The position numbers and the translations under genes are program-made. The notes under the pieces are model-generated. The model was not told where the DNA came from and did not search any database. It saw only the letters and a program-made list of their open reading frames with translations. Positions 23,547 through 34,830 of a stretch of DNA of 64,000 bases are shown here, in pieces (within the stretch, counting starts at the first letter, position 1; each line of letters begins with the position of its first letter). This DNA is from Daucus carota subsp. sativus (Eukaryota > Streptophyta > Magnoliopsida > Apiales > Apiaceae), in assembly GCF_001625215.2 (NCBI RefSeq), contig NC_030386.2:21856545-21920544 (forward strand), given 5' to 3'.

Positions 23547-24689
23547 ATGTCAATCTTCTTCATCTTCCTGCTCTCTCTCTCCGCCATCATTTCAACCACC
23601 GCCGGCGACCCCCTCTCCGACGAGATTTCAGCTCTCCGGGCATTCAAATCCTCCATCAAACCCTCCACAATCCCATCTTACTCATGCTTAGCTTCCTGGA
23701 ACTTCACTTCTCACCCTTGCTCTTTTCCCCACACCACTCACTTCATTTGCGGTCTTACTTGCTACAACTCGCGCGTGACTCAACTCACTCTCGACCCGGC
23801 GGGTTACTCAGGCACTCTCTCCCCACTCATCTCCAAACTCACTGAGCTGACTCACCTCGACATCTCGGAGAACAATTTCTTCGGCCCAATCCCACCCTCT
23901 CTCTCCTCTCTCGCGAATCTCCAAATACTCTCTCTCCGATTCAACTCGTTCTCCGGCTGGGTCCCACCATCAGTCTTCGCGCTCAAGAAACTAGAATCAC
24001 TAGACTTGTCTCATAATTCTCTCTCAGGATCACTACCAAACACGTTGAACTCGGCGACGAGTCTGACTCGTTTAGACTTGAGTTACAACAAACTCACTGG
24101 GTCAATACCGAAACTACCCCCAAACCTCTACCAAATTGCCATCAAAGCCAACTCGCTATCCGGGTTTCTCTACCAAACCTCATTCACTGAGTCAACTCGG
24201 TTAGACACCGTTGAACTCAGCGAGAACTCGCTAGTAGGAGTTTTGCAACCATGGTTCTTCAACTTACCTTCATTACAACAAGTGAACCTTTCCAAAAATA
24301 AATTTACAGGTGTCGTGATCTCCAAACCTCAGAACCCAGAAAGCAACCTCGTAGCCGTTGATCTAGGATTCAACAAAATACAAGGTAATTTACCGGTTAA
24401 TTTTTTATTATATCCCATGCTTTCGTCACTCACATTGAGTTACAATCGGCTACGGGGACCAATCCCACTGGAATACAGCAAGAAACAAAGGCTCAGAAGA
24501 TTATTTCTGGATGGGAATTACTTAAATGGGTCGCCGCCGTCGGACTTGATTTCCGGCAAGACGGAAGTTTTGGCCGGAAATTTAGGAGACAATTGTCTAA
24601 AGTATTGTCCTGCGAGTTCTTCGCTTTGTTCAAAGTCGCAAAAAGCTACTTGGATTTGCCGACAAGCTTATGGGAAGCCAAGATTATAG
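23547..24689 (+). CDS. Secreted leucine-rich-repeat protein without kinase domain
   Basis: A single exon of 380 codons. Residues 1-19 form a signal peptide (MSIFFIFLLSLSAIISTTAG). An N-terminal cap with DEISALRAFKSSI, SCLASWNF and paired cysteines follows, then about ten plant-type LRRs of 23-25 residues, for example LTHLDISENNFFGPIPPSL and LESLDLSHNSLSGSLP. The cysteine-containing end (NCLKYCP, SSLC) looks like a closing cap. There is no transmembrane helix and no kinase, so it is probably apoplastic or wall-associated, in the manner of PGIP-type or receptor-like LRR proteins. The ligand and partner are unknown. As I recall, Arabidopsis has a similar stand-alone LRR gene next to the TIC21 homologue (At2g15320), which fits the synteny of the window. 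A Stowaway MITE follows about 80 bp after the stop. Confidence 0.92.
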   Translation: MSIFFIFLLSLSAIISTTAGDPLSDEISALRAFKSSIKPSTIPSYSCLASWNFTSHPCSFPHTTHFICGLTCYNSRVTQLTLDPAGYSGTLSPLISKLTELTHLDISENNFFGPIPPSLSSLANLQILSLRFNSFSGWVPPSVFALKKLESLDLSHNSLSGSLPNTLNSATSLTRLDLSYNKLTGSIPKLPPNLYQIAIKANSLSGFLYQTSFTESTRLDTVELSENSLVGVLQPWFFNLPSLQQVNLSKNKFTGVVISKPQNPESNLVAVDLGFNKIQGNLPVNFLLYPMLSSLTLSYNRLRGPIPLEYSKKQRLRRLFLDGNYLNGSPPSDLISGKTEVLAGNLGDNCLKYCPASSSLCSKSQKATWICRQAYGKPRL

Positions 24690-24767
24690 TGTTTTTTTTA
24701 AATATATATATTATTTATGGTTTGTTATTATTAATTAATTTTAGTCTTTGTAATGTGTTGTAAGATA

Positions 24768-25071
24768 CTCCCTCCGTCCCTTTTTATCTGTCCATTTTGG
24801 AAAAAAAAACACATACCAAGAAATACTTGATTGTATAAACTTTTTCATTAAATACCTCTAATTAATATCTTGAAAATGGTGGAATACCCCTACTTTATGT
24901 CTTGAAAACATGAATTCAACCAAGTTTTAAATAAGTCAAGCCTTGAAAATTGAAATTATGTAGATATATTTGAAAAACTATCATTAAATTAGTTTTGAAA
25001 GTATAAATGGACAGATAAATAGGGACAAATTTTCACTTCCAAAGTGGACAGATAAATAGGGACGGAGGGAG
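24768..25071. mobile_element. Stowaway-like MITE
   Basis: ctccctccgtccct at the left and agggacggagggag at the right, flanked by TA (24766-24767, 25072-25073). Subterminal words also pair (atctgtccattttgg / ccaaagtggacagat). Confidence 0.92.
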
Positions 25072-25073
25072 TA

Positions 25074-25383
25074 ATACTATGTCCAGCTGTGTCATGTATT
25101 TTTTTTAGAGATTTCCATGTACATTGAATTTGTTTTTAATTAATTATAATAATAGAACTATTCGGTGACTCCCCAACTTAGATATTTTATTTTGTTTATG
25201 TTGTCGTGACAAAAATAATGATGGACGCTTTTTGAAAAACTTCGTGTGTTAATTTTTGTTTTACATGAATTGTTTTGAAGTTGAATGCAAGTCAAAATTT
25301 GATATTGAATATCCAAATACATTTGAAAATTATTATTGGTTTAATAATATATAAAATACATTTACAAAACAGAAGTTGTTTTC
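25074..25383. other. AT-rich intergenic DNA
   Basis: No gene or terminal repeat recognised. Confidence 0.4.
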
Positions 25384-25425
25384 AAATAGATTAGTACTTG
25401 GTTTCAAAAAAAATAGATTAGTACT
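25384..25425 (+). repeat. Micro-insertion between 15-bp direct repeats
   Basis: aaatagattagtact occurs at 25384-25398 and 25411-25425, with only tggtttcaaaaa between. It has the same layout as the other micro-insertions in this window, with a very short A tract. Confidence 0.5.
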
Positions 25426-25691
25426 AAATGTAAAAATATATATTAAAAAAACGGATAGGTCCCACTGCCAGATATCATGTGATTATTTGGAATGATATCA
25501 CTGTAGGAATAATGCTCAAAAGTGTTTGCAAGACAATAATTACTTTGACAAAACTAACCATTTTCAACTTTGATGCGTCTTTTTCAAGCATTTTTAATAG
25601 GAGTAACATAAATTTGAGACTAAAATTCATGCACCTCTCGATCTTTATGATTTGCCCCGCCAATCCACCATAGCGTGACTTTCCCATTCAC

Positions 25692-25744
25692 TTCTATACT
25701 ACAACTATTTTTTTTTTTTTTGCTAAATTCTATACTACAACTAT
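25692..25744 (-). repeat. Poly(A) micro-insertion between 18-bp direct repeats
   Basis: ttctatactacaactatt is found at 25692-25709 and 25727-25744. The 17 bases between read, on the minus strand, tttagc plus 11 A. Confidence 0.6.
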
Positions 25745-25931
25745 TATTTACTGTAGTCTGCATGTTTTTGTCACGGGATATTGTCAGCTATCCCCCAAGC
25801 TCTGTATTCTTCATTTCTTTGACCATATATGAGTTGTTGCAGACTTTGCAGATTGTAATCCAAAACAATCGAGTCGAGTCAGGGCGTAATGTATTTGTTA
25901 TCAAAAGTGAATCAATCGGGTTAAAAAGATA

Positions 25932-26240
25932 CTCCCTCCGTCCCAATTAATTCTATACAGTTTCCTTTTTGGGATGTCCCATCATTTTTATACATTCCCA
26001 AAATAGTAATTTTTTATAATATAAAACACTACTACACCCACTACATTCTCCCACTATCTCCATTCTATAATAATATAAACACTATTACACCCACTATTTT
26101 TCTCCACTATCTCAAATTTATTATTAAATATAAATGGGTCCCACCACTATACTCACTTTTCACCCACCTTTACTCATTTTTTACCCTTTTTCTTGGTCTC
26201 CGTGTCCCAGCCATTTGTATACAAATGACTGGGATATTTT
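25932..26240. mobile_element. Stowaway-like MITE with an eroded right end
   Basis: The left end ctccctccgtcccaatt follows a TA. The right end near 26225-26235 (acaaatgactggga) has lost the last TIR bases. Internal words such as ctactacacccac and ctccactatctca define the same family as the split element at 21.8-23.05 kb. Confidence 0.7.
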
Positions 26241-26889
26241 GTTGAAACCTATCTTAATTCTTAACAAAGAATGTGTTAGAACTCAGTCCGGTCATGTTCA
26301 AATTAGCTCATGCTTTTACTTGGAATTGGAAGTTTTTTACCGGAAACAAAGTTAATTTATATGATAATTGAAATCACGAATAAAATAAAGAGAAATTAGT
26401 AGATATACAACTTTTTAACGTAATAATTGCAAAACTACTATCGTCTTGATATTATTGCAAGTTCACGATTTTTGAAAGAAAAAAGTCAAAAGACTTGCAA
26501 ATATATGTTAACAATGGCAGCTCCCTCAACAACAGCATCTCATGAGTCTCTCCCTCTGCTTATCTCCTTTGCTTCACGCGCTGATGTCTCTCATCTCATG
26601 AGTCTCTCCCTCTGCTTATCTCTTTTGCTTCACGCGTTGATCTCTCTCGCTCTCTATCTCTTCCCCTCATTCGCTTCCCCACTCTCTTTACTTCCCTCCC
26701 CTAGCTCTCTGTTCTCCCTCATTATTTCTAGTCGTTGTCTTTCTGTCCTTTCTCGTCAAAATTTGAGCCGGAGAGATGAATTATTGATCAGGGTTTTAAA
26801 ATTTGAGAAAATCAAAAGTTGAATCATGCTCGATTAAAGATATCATAAGTGTATGTATATAATTATGTGTACATGCTTGTATGTGTGAT
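26241..26889. other. Pyrimidine-rich stretch with a duplicated 57-bp unit
   Basis: At 26538-26650 a roughly 57-bp unit (tctcatgagtctctccctct...) occurs twice in tandem, followed by a CT-rich run to about 26740. An open frame covers it (131 codons), but its composition is low-complexity Leu/Ser, and I see no family resemblance, so I do not call a gene. Confidence 0.45.
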
Positions 26890-27427
26890 TAGAGGTGGCA
26901 ATATGGTTGCAAAACCATTAAAACAAACCAAAATTGTGGATTTGGATTCATTTAAAATCACATTTAGAAAAATAGATTTAATTTGTTTTTCTAGTCTCAC
27001 ATTTCTCACAAAATATGGATCTAACCACATTTGGTCTCATTTTTAAGATTTCTTATAACTCTCCACACACACTATTATGTTCCTTTTCTTTTCTTTCTTT
27101 TTGCTAGTTACCACACATGCACATCCCATAACTCGAACACATGACCTTACTTGTATAAGCCAAGAGCTTGAACCACCACATCAACTCACACACTCAAATA
27201 CACTTTTGTTATATTTAATATTGATTATATTGTCATTTGAGTGTATTAAATTTTGTTCTTTATATAATATTTATTTCTACTTACTAAACTAGTTACCCAT
27301 AATTCAAACTAAAATCGTAACCACTTTTATTAATATATGGTTTGGAAATGGTTTTGGTTCATTTCTCCAAACTAAATCCATTTTATAAGAACCAAAACCA
27401 AACCAAAATCATATTTTGCCACCTCTA
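26890..27427. mobile_element. hAT-like MITE with 8-bp target duplication
   Basis: The ends are tagaggtggcaatatgg and, inverted, tattttgccacctcta. Flanks tgtgtgat (26882-26889) and cgtgtgat (27428-27435) match 7 of 8. The subterminal repeats consist of ccaaaacca/tggttttgg words. Confidence 0.85.
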
Positions 27428-28495
27428 CGTGTGATTGTGTTGTTGGTTGATTAAGAGTGTTACTGTAACTTGTAACTGTTAGTTGCTGTGGCTGTTGATT
27501 TTGATTTTGTAGTTGTCTTTGTGGTTGCTTTTCTGATATTTTTATTGGTCCCGCAAGGACATTTTTCTGCAACTTATTATGTAACTTAATATAATTTTAA
27601 TAGTTTTTTAAAGTTACATTTGTAGTTGCAAATATGGTTAATCGTAGTTGCAGAATTAATTGCATGTGCAAAATCATATTTTTATAAAACAAATTCAAAA
27701 ATATGTATTTTGCAATTTTTTTTAAAATAAGATGGTATTCTCGCAAAAATAATTCTAAAATTGGGTATTTATGAGAAAACCCGCAAAATAAATCACGTCA
27801 AAATTGAGTTTCTGTAGGCCGATTTAATTTCATTTATCTTACTTTTTTTACCAAGAATCGGAAGTTTTCTTTTATAAGCAAAGTTAATTTATATAATAAT
27901 TGACAAGCTTGGCCGATTTATATTGAAGGATTTCGCTTGTCCGTAGCTGTTTCTTCTTGCTTCACAGGTTGATAGTACAAGATATTGAGTGTCAAATTAG
28001 ATAATCTAGTTGATTTCGGACATGTATTTTAAAGTTGCATGTATAGCTATAAAGTTATTTTTAAAAATTTACTTTTATGAATGATGACTTACATGTAAAT
28101 ATTTAATTGACAAGCGAAAATATTTAAATATAAATTCAAAAACTAGGCAATTAATATATTTTAAATAACGTCTTCAGAGCTCATTTAATTTAAAACAGAG
28201 GGCGTATATAACTAAACTGGACGTCCTCGTTAAACTACTTGGCAGAATAGCAGTTGTAATATTTGTCTTCTTTCTCTGCACAAAAAACTTGGAAGTACCA
28301 GAGCAGGAAATATTAAAGTTTTGGGTAAGAGTGGGGCAAGAATACCCGCGAGCATAAAATGTAAGTCATCATTTGTATGAAGTGTCAAGAGAGAGAGAGA
28401 CTGAAATCACGGAGACGGAGTATTGAAAAGAGAGAGGAGCCAGTGGCCCAGTTGTAAGATGCGCTCGGCCAAACATTCCTCGAAAATATGAAGTT
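27428..28495. other. Intergenic DNA without recognisable genes
   Basis: AT-rich. No ORF of interest and no terminal repeats recognised. Confidence 0.4.
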
Positions 28496-28499
28496 ATAG

Positions 28500-29035
28500 T
28501 GTTCATAAAATCTCTAAAAATCGGTGATTAATCGGGATTAATCGCTGTTTGGACGGATTCCGTCCTGATTAAGTGTTAATTGGATTAAAAATCATTTTTC
28601 TTCAAAAGTCGAGCACAAATCGGATTAACAAGTCAAAAATTGGCCAAAAGTCGGTCAATTTTACAAAATTTAAAAAATTAAATCTTTTGTAAAAATTTAA
28701 AATTAATTTAATTTGAATAAAACATAAATAGATGTACATTTTTGTATAAAAACTAAAAAACATATATTGTTTTGTTATTGATATATTAATTTATTTATTG
28801 TTATTAAATTTAATGATGATATTTGTTATATATATGATAAAATAATATTTTTGTGATATATAAATTTATCCTATTTTGATTTTATAAAATATATAATATA
28901 ATAATTGTATATAAATTTATAAATAATATTTAATTAATTCTGATTAATGATATGACTAATCATTTTGATTAATTCTCGATTATCCGATTAGTCCCTGAAC
29001 AGTGGTTTCACCGACTAAGTCCGATTCCCCTTTTT
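28500..29035. mobile_element. Probable MITE with gattaatcgg-type ends
   Basis: The left side is dense in gattaatcgggattaatcg and the right side carries its complements (gattaattctcgattatccgattagtcc), around a very AT-rich core. Exact borders and target duplication are not visible. Confidence 0.4.
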
Positions 29036-29059
29036 TTAGAACAGAGGTGTATAGTATTA

Positions 29060-29351
29060 CTCTCCCTCTGTCCCATCCGTCTCATAAGTTCGTTAACTTT
29101 TGATATTCACACGTATTTTAAAACTCGTATAAAGTATCTTTTTTCTAATCCCAATATAAGTTGTTTGACGTTTTACACGTAATTTTAGATGTTTTAACCA
29201 TATAGTAAATATTAATATTTTTGAATGAAAATATAACATAAATATTTTTTTTCAGAATTTTTTTAAAAAATACTAATTTTAAATATATGGTCAAACCTCC
29301 TAAGGATACGTGTAAAAAAATTAGACGCCCTATATAATGGATCAGAGGGAA
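29060..29351. mobile_element. Stowaway-like MITE, diverged
   Basis: The left end ctccctctgtcccatccgtct follows TA. The right end reads ggatcagaggga then ATA. The subterminal cacgtatttta / ggatacgtgtaa also pair. No ORF. Confidence 0.6.
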
Positions 29352-30187
29352 TATAATTCTATAATATTTTTCTAATTTATCTTTTTTCTGAATAAAATTT
29401 TAGTCAAAAATTAATTAATTTGATTTTTAGAAAATTAAAATGGACATGTAAAAGAGAACGGATGGAGTATTAAAACGGAGAAGAGGAAGTATTTACTTGT
29501 TTTGGATTGAGGGATTAATATAATTTATATTTATTTATATTTATACGTTTGGTGCGGGGAGGTGGGTGGTTCCACTTTTCAATGGTTAAATATGCACAAC
29601 TGAAACACAGAAATCCGGTTGGATTGTGTAGCCACATGCCCACATGTTATGTTTCCTAGCCGTTGTGTTGCCCTTGCCCTATCTCTCACTCATAAACTAT
29701 TTTATTTTTCTGTTTCGCGCAGCACAGTGTTTCTTTCTTCCACTTAATTGTTGCACACAATTATTTCCACTGTTGCCATGACCAACCCGGACCCGGTGTC
29801 ATCACGACCATGACCATCCTGTATATATTTTCACTCTTCGTTGGATCGGGGTCACGAATAAAAGATAGGGCTTTCCAAAGATGTACAAGTTGTTAATTTT
29901 TTACAGAACAGATATATGTACAATTTCAATGACAATTTTGTAATATGAAAATTAACCGTATTCAGCCAATTCTACAATTTAATATATAATTACAACAGTA
30001 TTTCCAAAAATAAATTTGAAAATGAGTATTTTTTGTAATTTCCCAAAAAAAATAAATTTTTTGTTAAAATTTTACAACAATACTTACTCCGTCATATAAT
30101 ACTTGTCCTTTTTGCTTTTAACTAGCCAATTTGACTATATTTTATTTAAAATTTATGTGTATTATATAATTTTATAAAATAAAAAAG
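29352..30187. other. Intergenic DNA without recognisable genes
   Basis: AT-rich, with one more truncated Stowaway-like word (cttactccgtcatata) at about 30083. No genes. Confidence 0.4.
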
Positions 30188-30188
30188 A

Positions 30189-30928
30189 GAAATTCCATTT
30201 AGTACCATTGTACTTTTGGCTTTTCCGTTTGATAACACATGATTTTATAGCCTTCTATGTGGCACCACTGAACTATTACCGTATATGTCTTTCCGTCAGA
30301 CAAAACGTTAGTACGCCGTTTAAAACAAATATTTTAGTTAAATTAGAAAATGGAAAAGACAAAAATAAAACGTAATATATATTTAAACATATAAACGAAA
30401 ACAAAACAAGATTAAAATGAGCAAACAGAGAAAAAGAGGTGGAGGTGTGCTTGGTGATGGTCAATTGTTTTAGGAGTTGATTTTGGTGGCTGAAGGGACG
30501 GCGTGGCCACATTTTTAGCAGATAGATAGTGGCTCAGCCGCGAGCGAGCAGAGGGAGATAGAGTGTTCGGAGTTGCGGAACTATAGGGGTAATAGAGAGG
30601 GATGAGGTGGGTATAAGTAGGTGTATGTTCATATGTGTGTATGTAATTAGAGTCCCTGTGGATGTAAATCAAAAGTGGCGGCGTCGGATAGTAGTGGCAG
30701 AGACAGGGCCAGGGTTCGAAGGAATAAGAAATATCCTAATTTCCTTCACCTATGTTTATAACTTTTCTTTTATGCTTTATTTTTTAAATTTAACTGTGTA
30801 ACTAACGTTTGTTTAACAGTCTGTCATGTACAAAGTCAATAGTTCAATGGTGCCACACGGAAGTCTAAAAGGTCATGTGATATCAAACGGAAAAGCCAAA
30901 AGTACAGTGGTACAAAATGGAATTTCCA
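30189..30928. mobile_element. TIR element with inverted repeats of about 140 bp and a GC-richer core
   Basis: 30189-30330 and 30790-30928 are inverted copies (aaattccattt-gtacca-tgtacttttggcttttccgtttgat). The core at 30415-30720 is GC-richer than its surroundings and carries overlapping short ORFs on both strands (64-86 codons) without family resemblance. Long TIRs suggest a Mutator-like non-autonomous element; the flanks are poly-A, so the duplication cannot be read. The core may be captured host sequence. Confidence 0.65.
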
Positions 30929-31457
30929 AAAAAAATTATATCTAATCTATTTTAAAATATATTTTTTTTTATTATAATAAATTATTTTTTTTAACCAAAC
31001 ATTATATATATTTGGAATGAACGAAATCAATACCTGATTCCGAAACAAGTTCGATCAAATTTTTATTAATTTATAAGACCCGTACCCTGAATGCTTAAAA
31101 GAAAGAAGCAAAACCAAACTTGTTTGAAAGTGAATTCATACAAAAATCCCAGTGAGATGAGAAAACAAGTCCAAAATATCATAATACTATATAGGTGACC
31201 CTTAACAGTTCTGCAGACAACGTAAGAAAGCCCAAAAGAATCCATAAAGCCGAAAAAAATCCATAAAAAAAAAAGCCCAAAAGAACCCATCAATGATCGA
31301 CACAATCACACAACCCTCGGAAGCAAATAGCGGCGCAAAACAAAACCTCCAAGAAACCTTCATTCCAGAGCCTGATTTGATGTACGCAGCCATTTAGCTG
31401 CATAATTGCATGCTTTTACTAAGGTACAACATGTTTACAGTTTCAAATCTCCTGTGC

Positions 31458-32060
31458 GGGTTAATTATCAAGTTGGTCACTGAAGTGGCTTAATATATCA
31501 AGTTGGTCACTGAACTCAAAATGGTATCAAGATGATCACTAAAGTCAGCATAAATATCAAACAAGTACCTTGAAATATGAGTTCAAGTAGTAAAAATATT
31601 ATTTATAAAGTTTTACACATTATTTTTAAATGTTACCACAACGAACTAAAAGGTTATGACTTCTAGTATTTAAATAATATATTTATATTTTATCAAGTTT
31701 ATTTATTATTTATATTTTATTATATAGTTATTTTTTTGTTTTAATTAAAAATAAATAAATAAATAAACTTAATGAAATCTAAATATATTATCATAAATAT
31801 TAGAAGTCATAACCTTTTACTTGGTTTCGGTAACATTCAAAAATAATGTGTAAAACTTTATATATAATATTTTTACTGCTTGAGCTTATATTTCAAGGTA
31901 CTTGTTTGATATTTATGGTGACTTTAGTGACCATCTTGATACTTTTTTGAGTTCAGTGATATTTATGGTGACTTTAGTGACCATCTTGATACTTTTTTGA
32001 GTTCAGTGACCAACTTGATACATTAAGCCCACTTCAGTGACCAACTAGATAATTAACTCT
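31458..32060. mobile_element. Mutator-like foldback MITE with 9-bp target duplication
   Basis: The element is almost entirely one long imperfect inverted repeat. The left arm gttaattatcaagttggtcac is answered by gtgaccaactagataattaac on the right, and the arms reach nearly to the centre. Flanking ctcctgtgc (31449-31457) and ctccggtgc (32061-32069) match 8 of 9. A 53-bp block in the right arm (atatttatggtgactttagt...) is tandemly duplicated at about 31910-32008. Confidence 0.85.
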
Positions 32061-32339
32061 CTCCGGTGCTATCCAGTTAACTCTTAAATATAATATAAAA
32101 CATTAAACTTCTAGTAAGTTAGTGTACCATTAGGAACGTGAATTCCAACAATCCTCGTTATACTCACTTCTAACATAATTAGGCCGTTTGAGTGAGTTTA
32201 AAATAAGTGTTTTTGTTTAGAATAAAAAATGTGGAGTAGAAGTTAGAAGCAGGTTCAGACTTGTAAGTGATTAAATTTGTTTGAGAAATAAATAAAAATT
32301 ATGAAACAAAAATTAGTATTCATAATTTTTTATAAGTAA

Positions 32340-33768
32340 CTAGTTGGGAAGCCGCGCGTTGCGGCGGCCTATAAAAATTATATCAACGATCTAATATTAA
32401 TATTTGTAGAATGCAATAATTTTGTGGCTGTATATAAAAAATATATTAATGATTAAAAATTAAATTTTTAGGATAAAATAAATTTTATATTATAAAATCT
32501 TAATGTAATGCTAATACTAATATATAAAATTGCAAAATTAGACTATAATTCATGTTGAAAATATGAAAATAAATTTCTACACGTAATTAACAATTTAAAG
32601 CACGACAAATCTTAATTTTATTTGTGTTTTTTTTTGAAAAGTAATCATGTTCTTACATTGTCACCTTCCTCCAATTTTTTTGGATTGATTGTGCACAAAA
32701 ATATATGACTTAAATTCGTGCGATAACGGTCTATAACTACCCTCACTTGCAACAACCTTTATTTTAATACTGTATGAACAGTCTTCACTTAAAAGTTATT
32801 TGAACGGAGCAAACAGATAATGCATGAATAATATTTTCTTGTGTGCAAAGTAAATCATATAAAAATTAACAACAAACATGTCCGATGAACAAAACAAATT
32901 TTATAAAAGAATAACCAACAAACATACATCACTAATAGTTAATTTATTGATATCATCCATCAATATCATGTCAAGACTATATTCTTCTACCGTGTTTGGA
33001 TTTGTCGACTCCCACATAGCGGTCTATAACTACCTTTGCTTACAACAACTTTTATTTTTTTTAATACTGTATAAACAGCCTTCACCAGAAGAACGGCAAC
33101 ACCGAGTTAGAAATCGAGCAATAGAACTATCACCAGAGAGAGCTAGAGTTGTGATACTGAGAGAGAAGGTTGTGTTAAGATGATCCAAAACCCTACAACC
33201 TATAAGGGTATTTATAGGTGCAGAGAGACTTGTGTGCTACTCTTTCCCATAATTAAATAATCTGAAACAAAATCAGATTAAAACTTTCAAGCTGCTATAT
33301 TCCATAAATAATCTGAAACAAAATCAGATTCTGAAACTTGCTTCTAATATATCCGAAACTAAAAAAGACAGTTCTAATTTTTGATATTTTTCATCTGAAA
33401 ATTTCAGAAAATTAGAAAAATAAAACGGAGCGATGTGAGAGGCGCCACCTACACGCCCCTCGCTCCTCCTTTATATAGAAACAAAATCAAATTAAAATTT
33501 TCAAGCTACTATATTCCATAAATAATCTGAAACAAAATCAGATTATATGGAAATAAAATCAAATTAAAATTTTCAAGCTACTATATTCCATAAATAATCT
33601 GAAACAAAATCAGATTCTGAAACTTACTTCTAATATATCCGAAACTAAAAAAAGTAGTTCTAATTTTTAGTATTTTTCATCCAAAAATTCCAGAAAATTA
33701 GAAAAATAGAACGGAGCGATGTGAGAGGCGCCACCTAAACGCCCCTCGCTTCTCCTTTATATAAGTAT
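32340..33768 (-). mobile_element. Helitron-like element with duplicated 5' segment
   Basis: On the minus strand it ends in hairpin gccgccgcaacgcgcggc, then ttcccaa and CTAG (32340-32343) followed by T on the host side, the Helitron 3' signature. The opposite end has tatataaaggag(g/a)agcgaggggc, like plant Helitron starts, and occurs twice: near 33450-33477 and 33740-33768. The roughly 178-bp block 33301-33477 is repeated at 33587-33765 with few changes. No helicase ORF is present. Confidence 0.55.
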
Positions 33769-33904
33769 ATTGATTTTTTGATTTTTTACGCAAACGATAC
33801 AAATGAGTACTTTTTAACTTATAAAATAAAAACAGAATCCCGGCTAAACACAGCCTAAATTTTATTAATATTTTAACTCCACCATAACAAAAATTCAGAT
33901 TCAA

Positions 33905-34400
33905 ATGGACCAGAGTGAATATTATATTTCATTTCTTAAAGCATTAAACTGGTTTACCCCCTTACATGGGTATGCTTCTAGGATTCGGGGTTCTAAGGAT
34001 CCTAACAGATGCTGAAAGACTAACGATTTGAATATGTGAATGGAATAGGTGGATTTCCTTTGGTACCTAGTAAAGGTACGTCAGCTTTTAGCGACTCACC
34101 TATATCAATATGAGTCTTTTCATTGTTTATTGGGGTGTTCTGCTGTGGATTACTGATAGTACTTGGCATATGCAGGTGAATGGTATTGCTTTTGCTGGTT
34201 ATGCGGCTGGAGTTGCTGCATATGTAGCTGCTCAAAATCTCCAAATATTCACTCTTCCAGTTAGTCTATATATTCTTCTGAACAAATACAATATCAAGGG
34301 TAGTAATCTTTAGTCCTAAAAGTTTGTGCGTGTATATTACACGAACATCACGAGACAAAGGAACACTTTGTATAATGAAATGAAAATTTTGCACATTTAC
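33905..34400. other. Possible gene fragment (hydrophobic Ala/Gly stretch) at 34173-34260
   Basis: An AG (atgcag) followed by an open stretch encoding NGIAFAGYAAGVAAYVAAQN looks like one transmembrane exon ending at a weak donor. It belongs to no gene I can reconstruct, and I do not recognise the family. Confidence 0.25.
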
Positions 34401-34830
34401 ACTTAGGATTCATATTTTGGTTCCATTCCCATCATATTAATTCGTCCCAACCAAACACAATATGATTCCACTATCTTCGTATTCACTGGTTCTTGATTTG
34501 GTTCCATTCCCTTCTTATTCATTCGTCCCAACCAAACACCGTATGATTCCATTTCCTTCATATTTGACTATTTGTTCATCCCTGATTTGGTTTCATTCCC
34601 TTCGTATTCATTCGTCCAATCAAACACAATAATCATTCATCCCAACAAAACACATTATAGTTTTATTCCCTTATTCGTTCGTCCCAACCAAACACAATAA
34701 TTATTCGTCCCAACAAAACACATTATAGTTTTATTCCCTTCGTATTCGTTCGTCCCAACCAAACACAAGATTATTATAGTTTTATTCCCTTCGTATTCGT
34801 TCGTCCCAACCAAACACAAGATTACGTGGG
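34400..34830. repeat. Degenerate tandem repeat (attcgtcccaaccaaacaca)
   Basis: The word ttcgtcccaaccaaacaca followed by ttattcccttcgtattcg recurs at least seven times with a spacing of about 55-70 bp. The copies nearest 34830 are most alike. It lies about 350 bp downstream of the PGDH stop and has no coding content. Confidence 0.75.

Noticed and set aside
26427-26822. 131-codon ORF on the plus strand
   Set aside because: It is a low-complexity Leu/Ser translation of a CT-rich tandem repeat, with no family resemblance.
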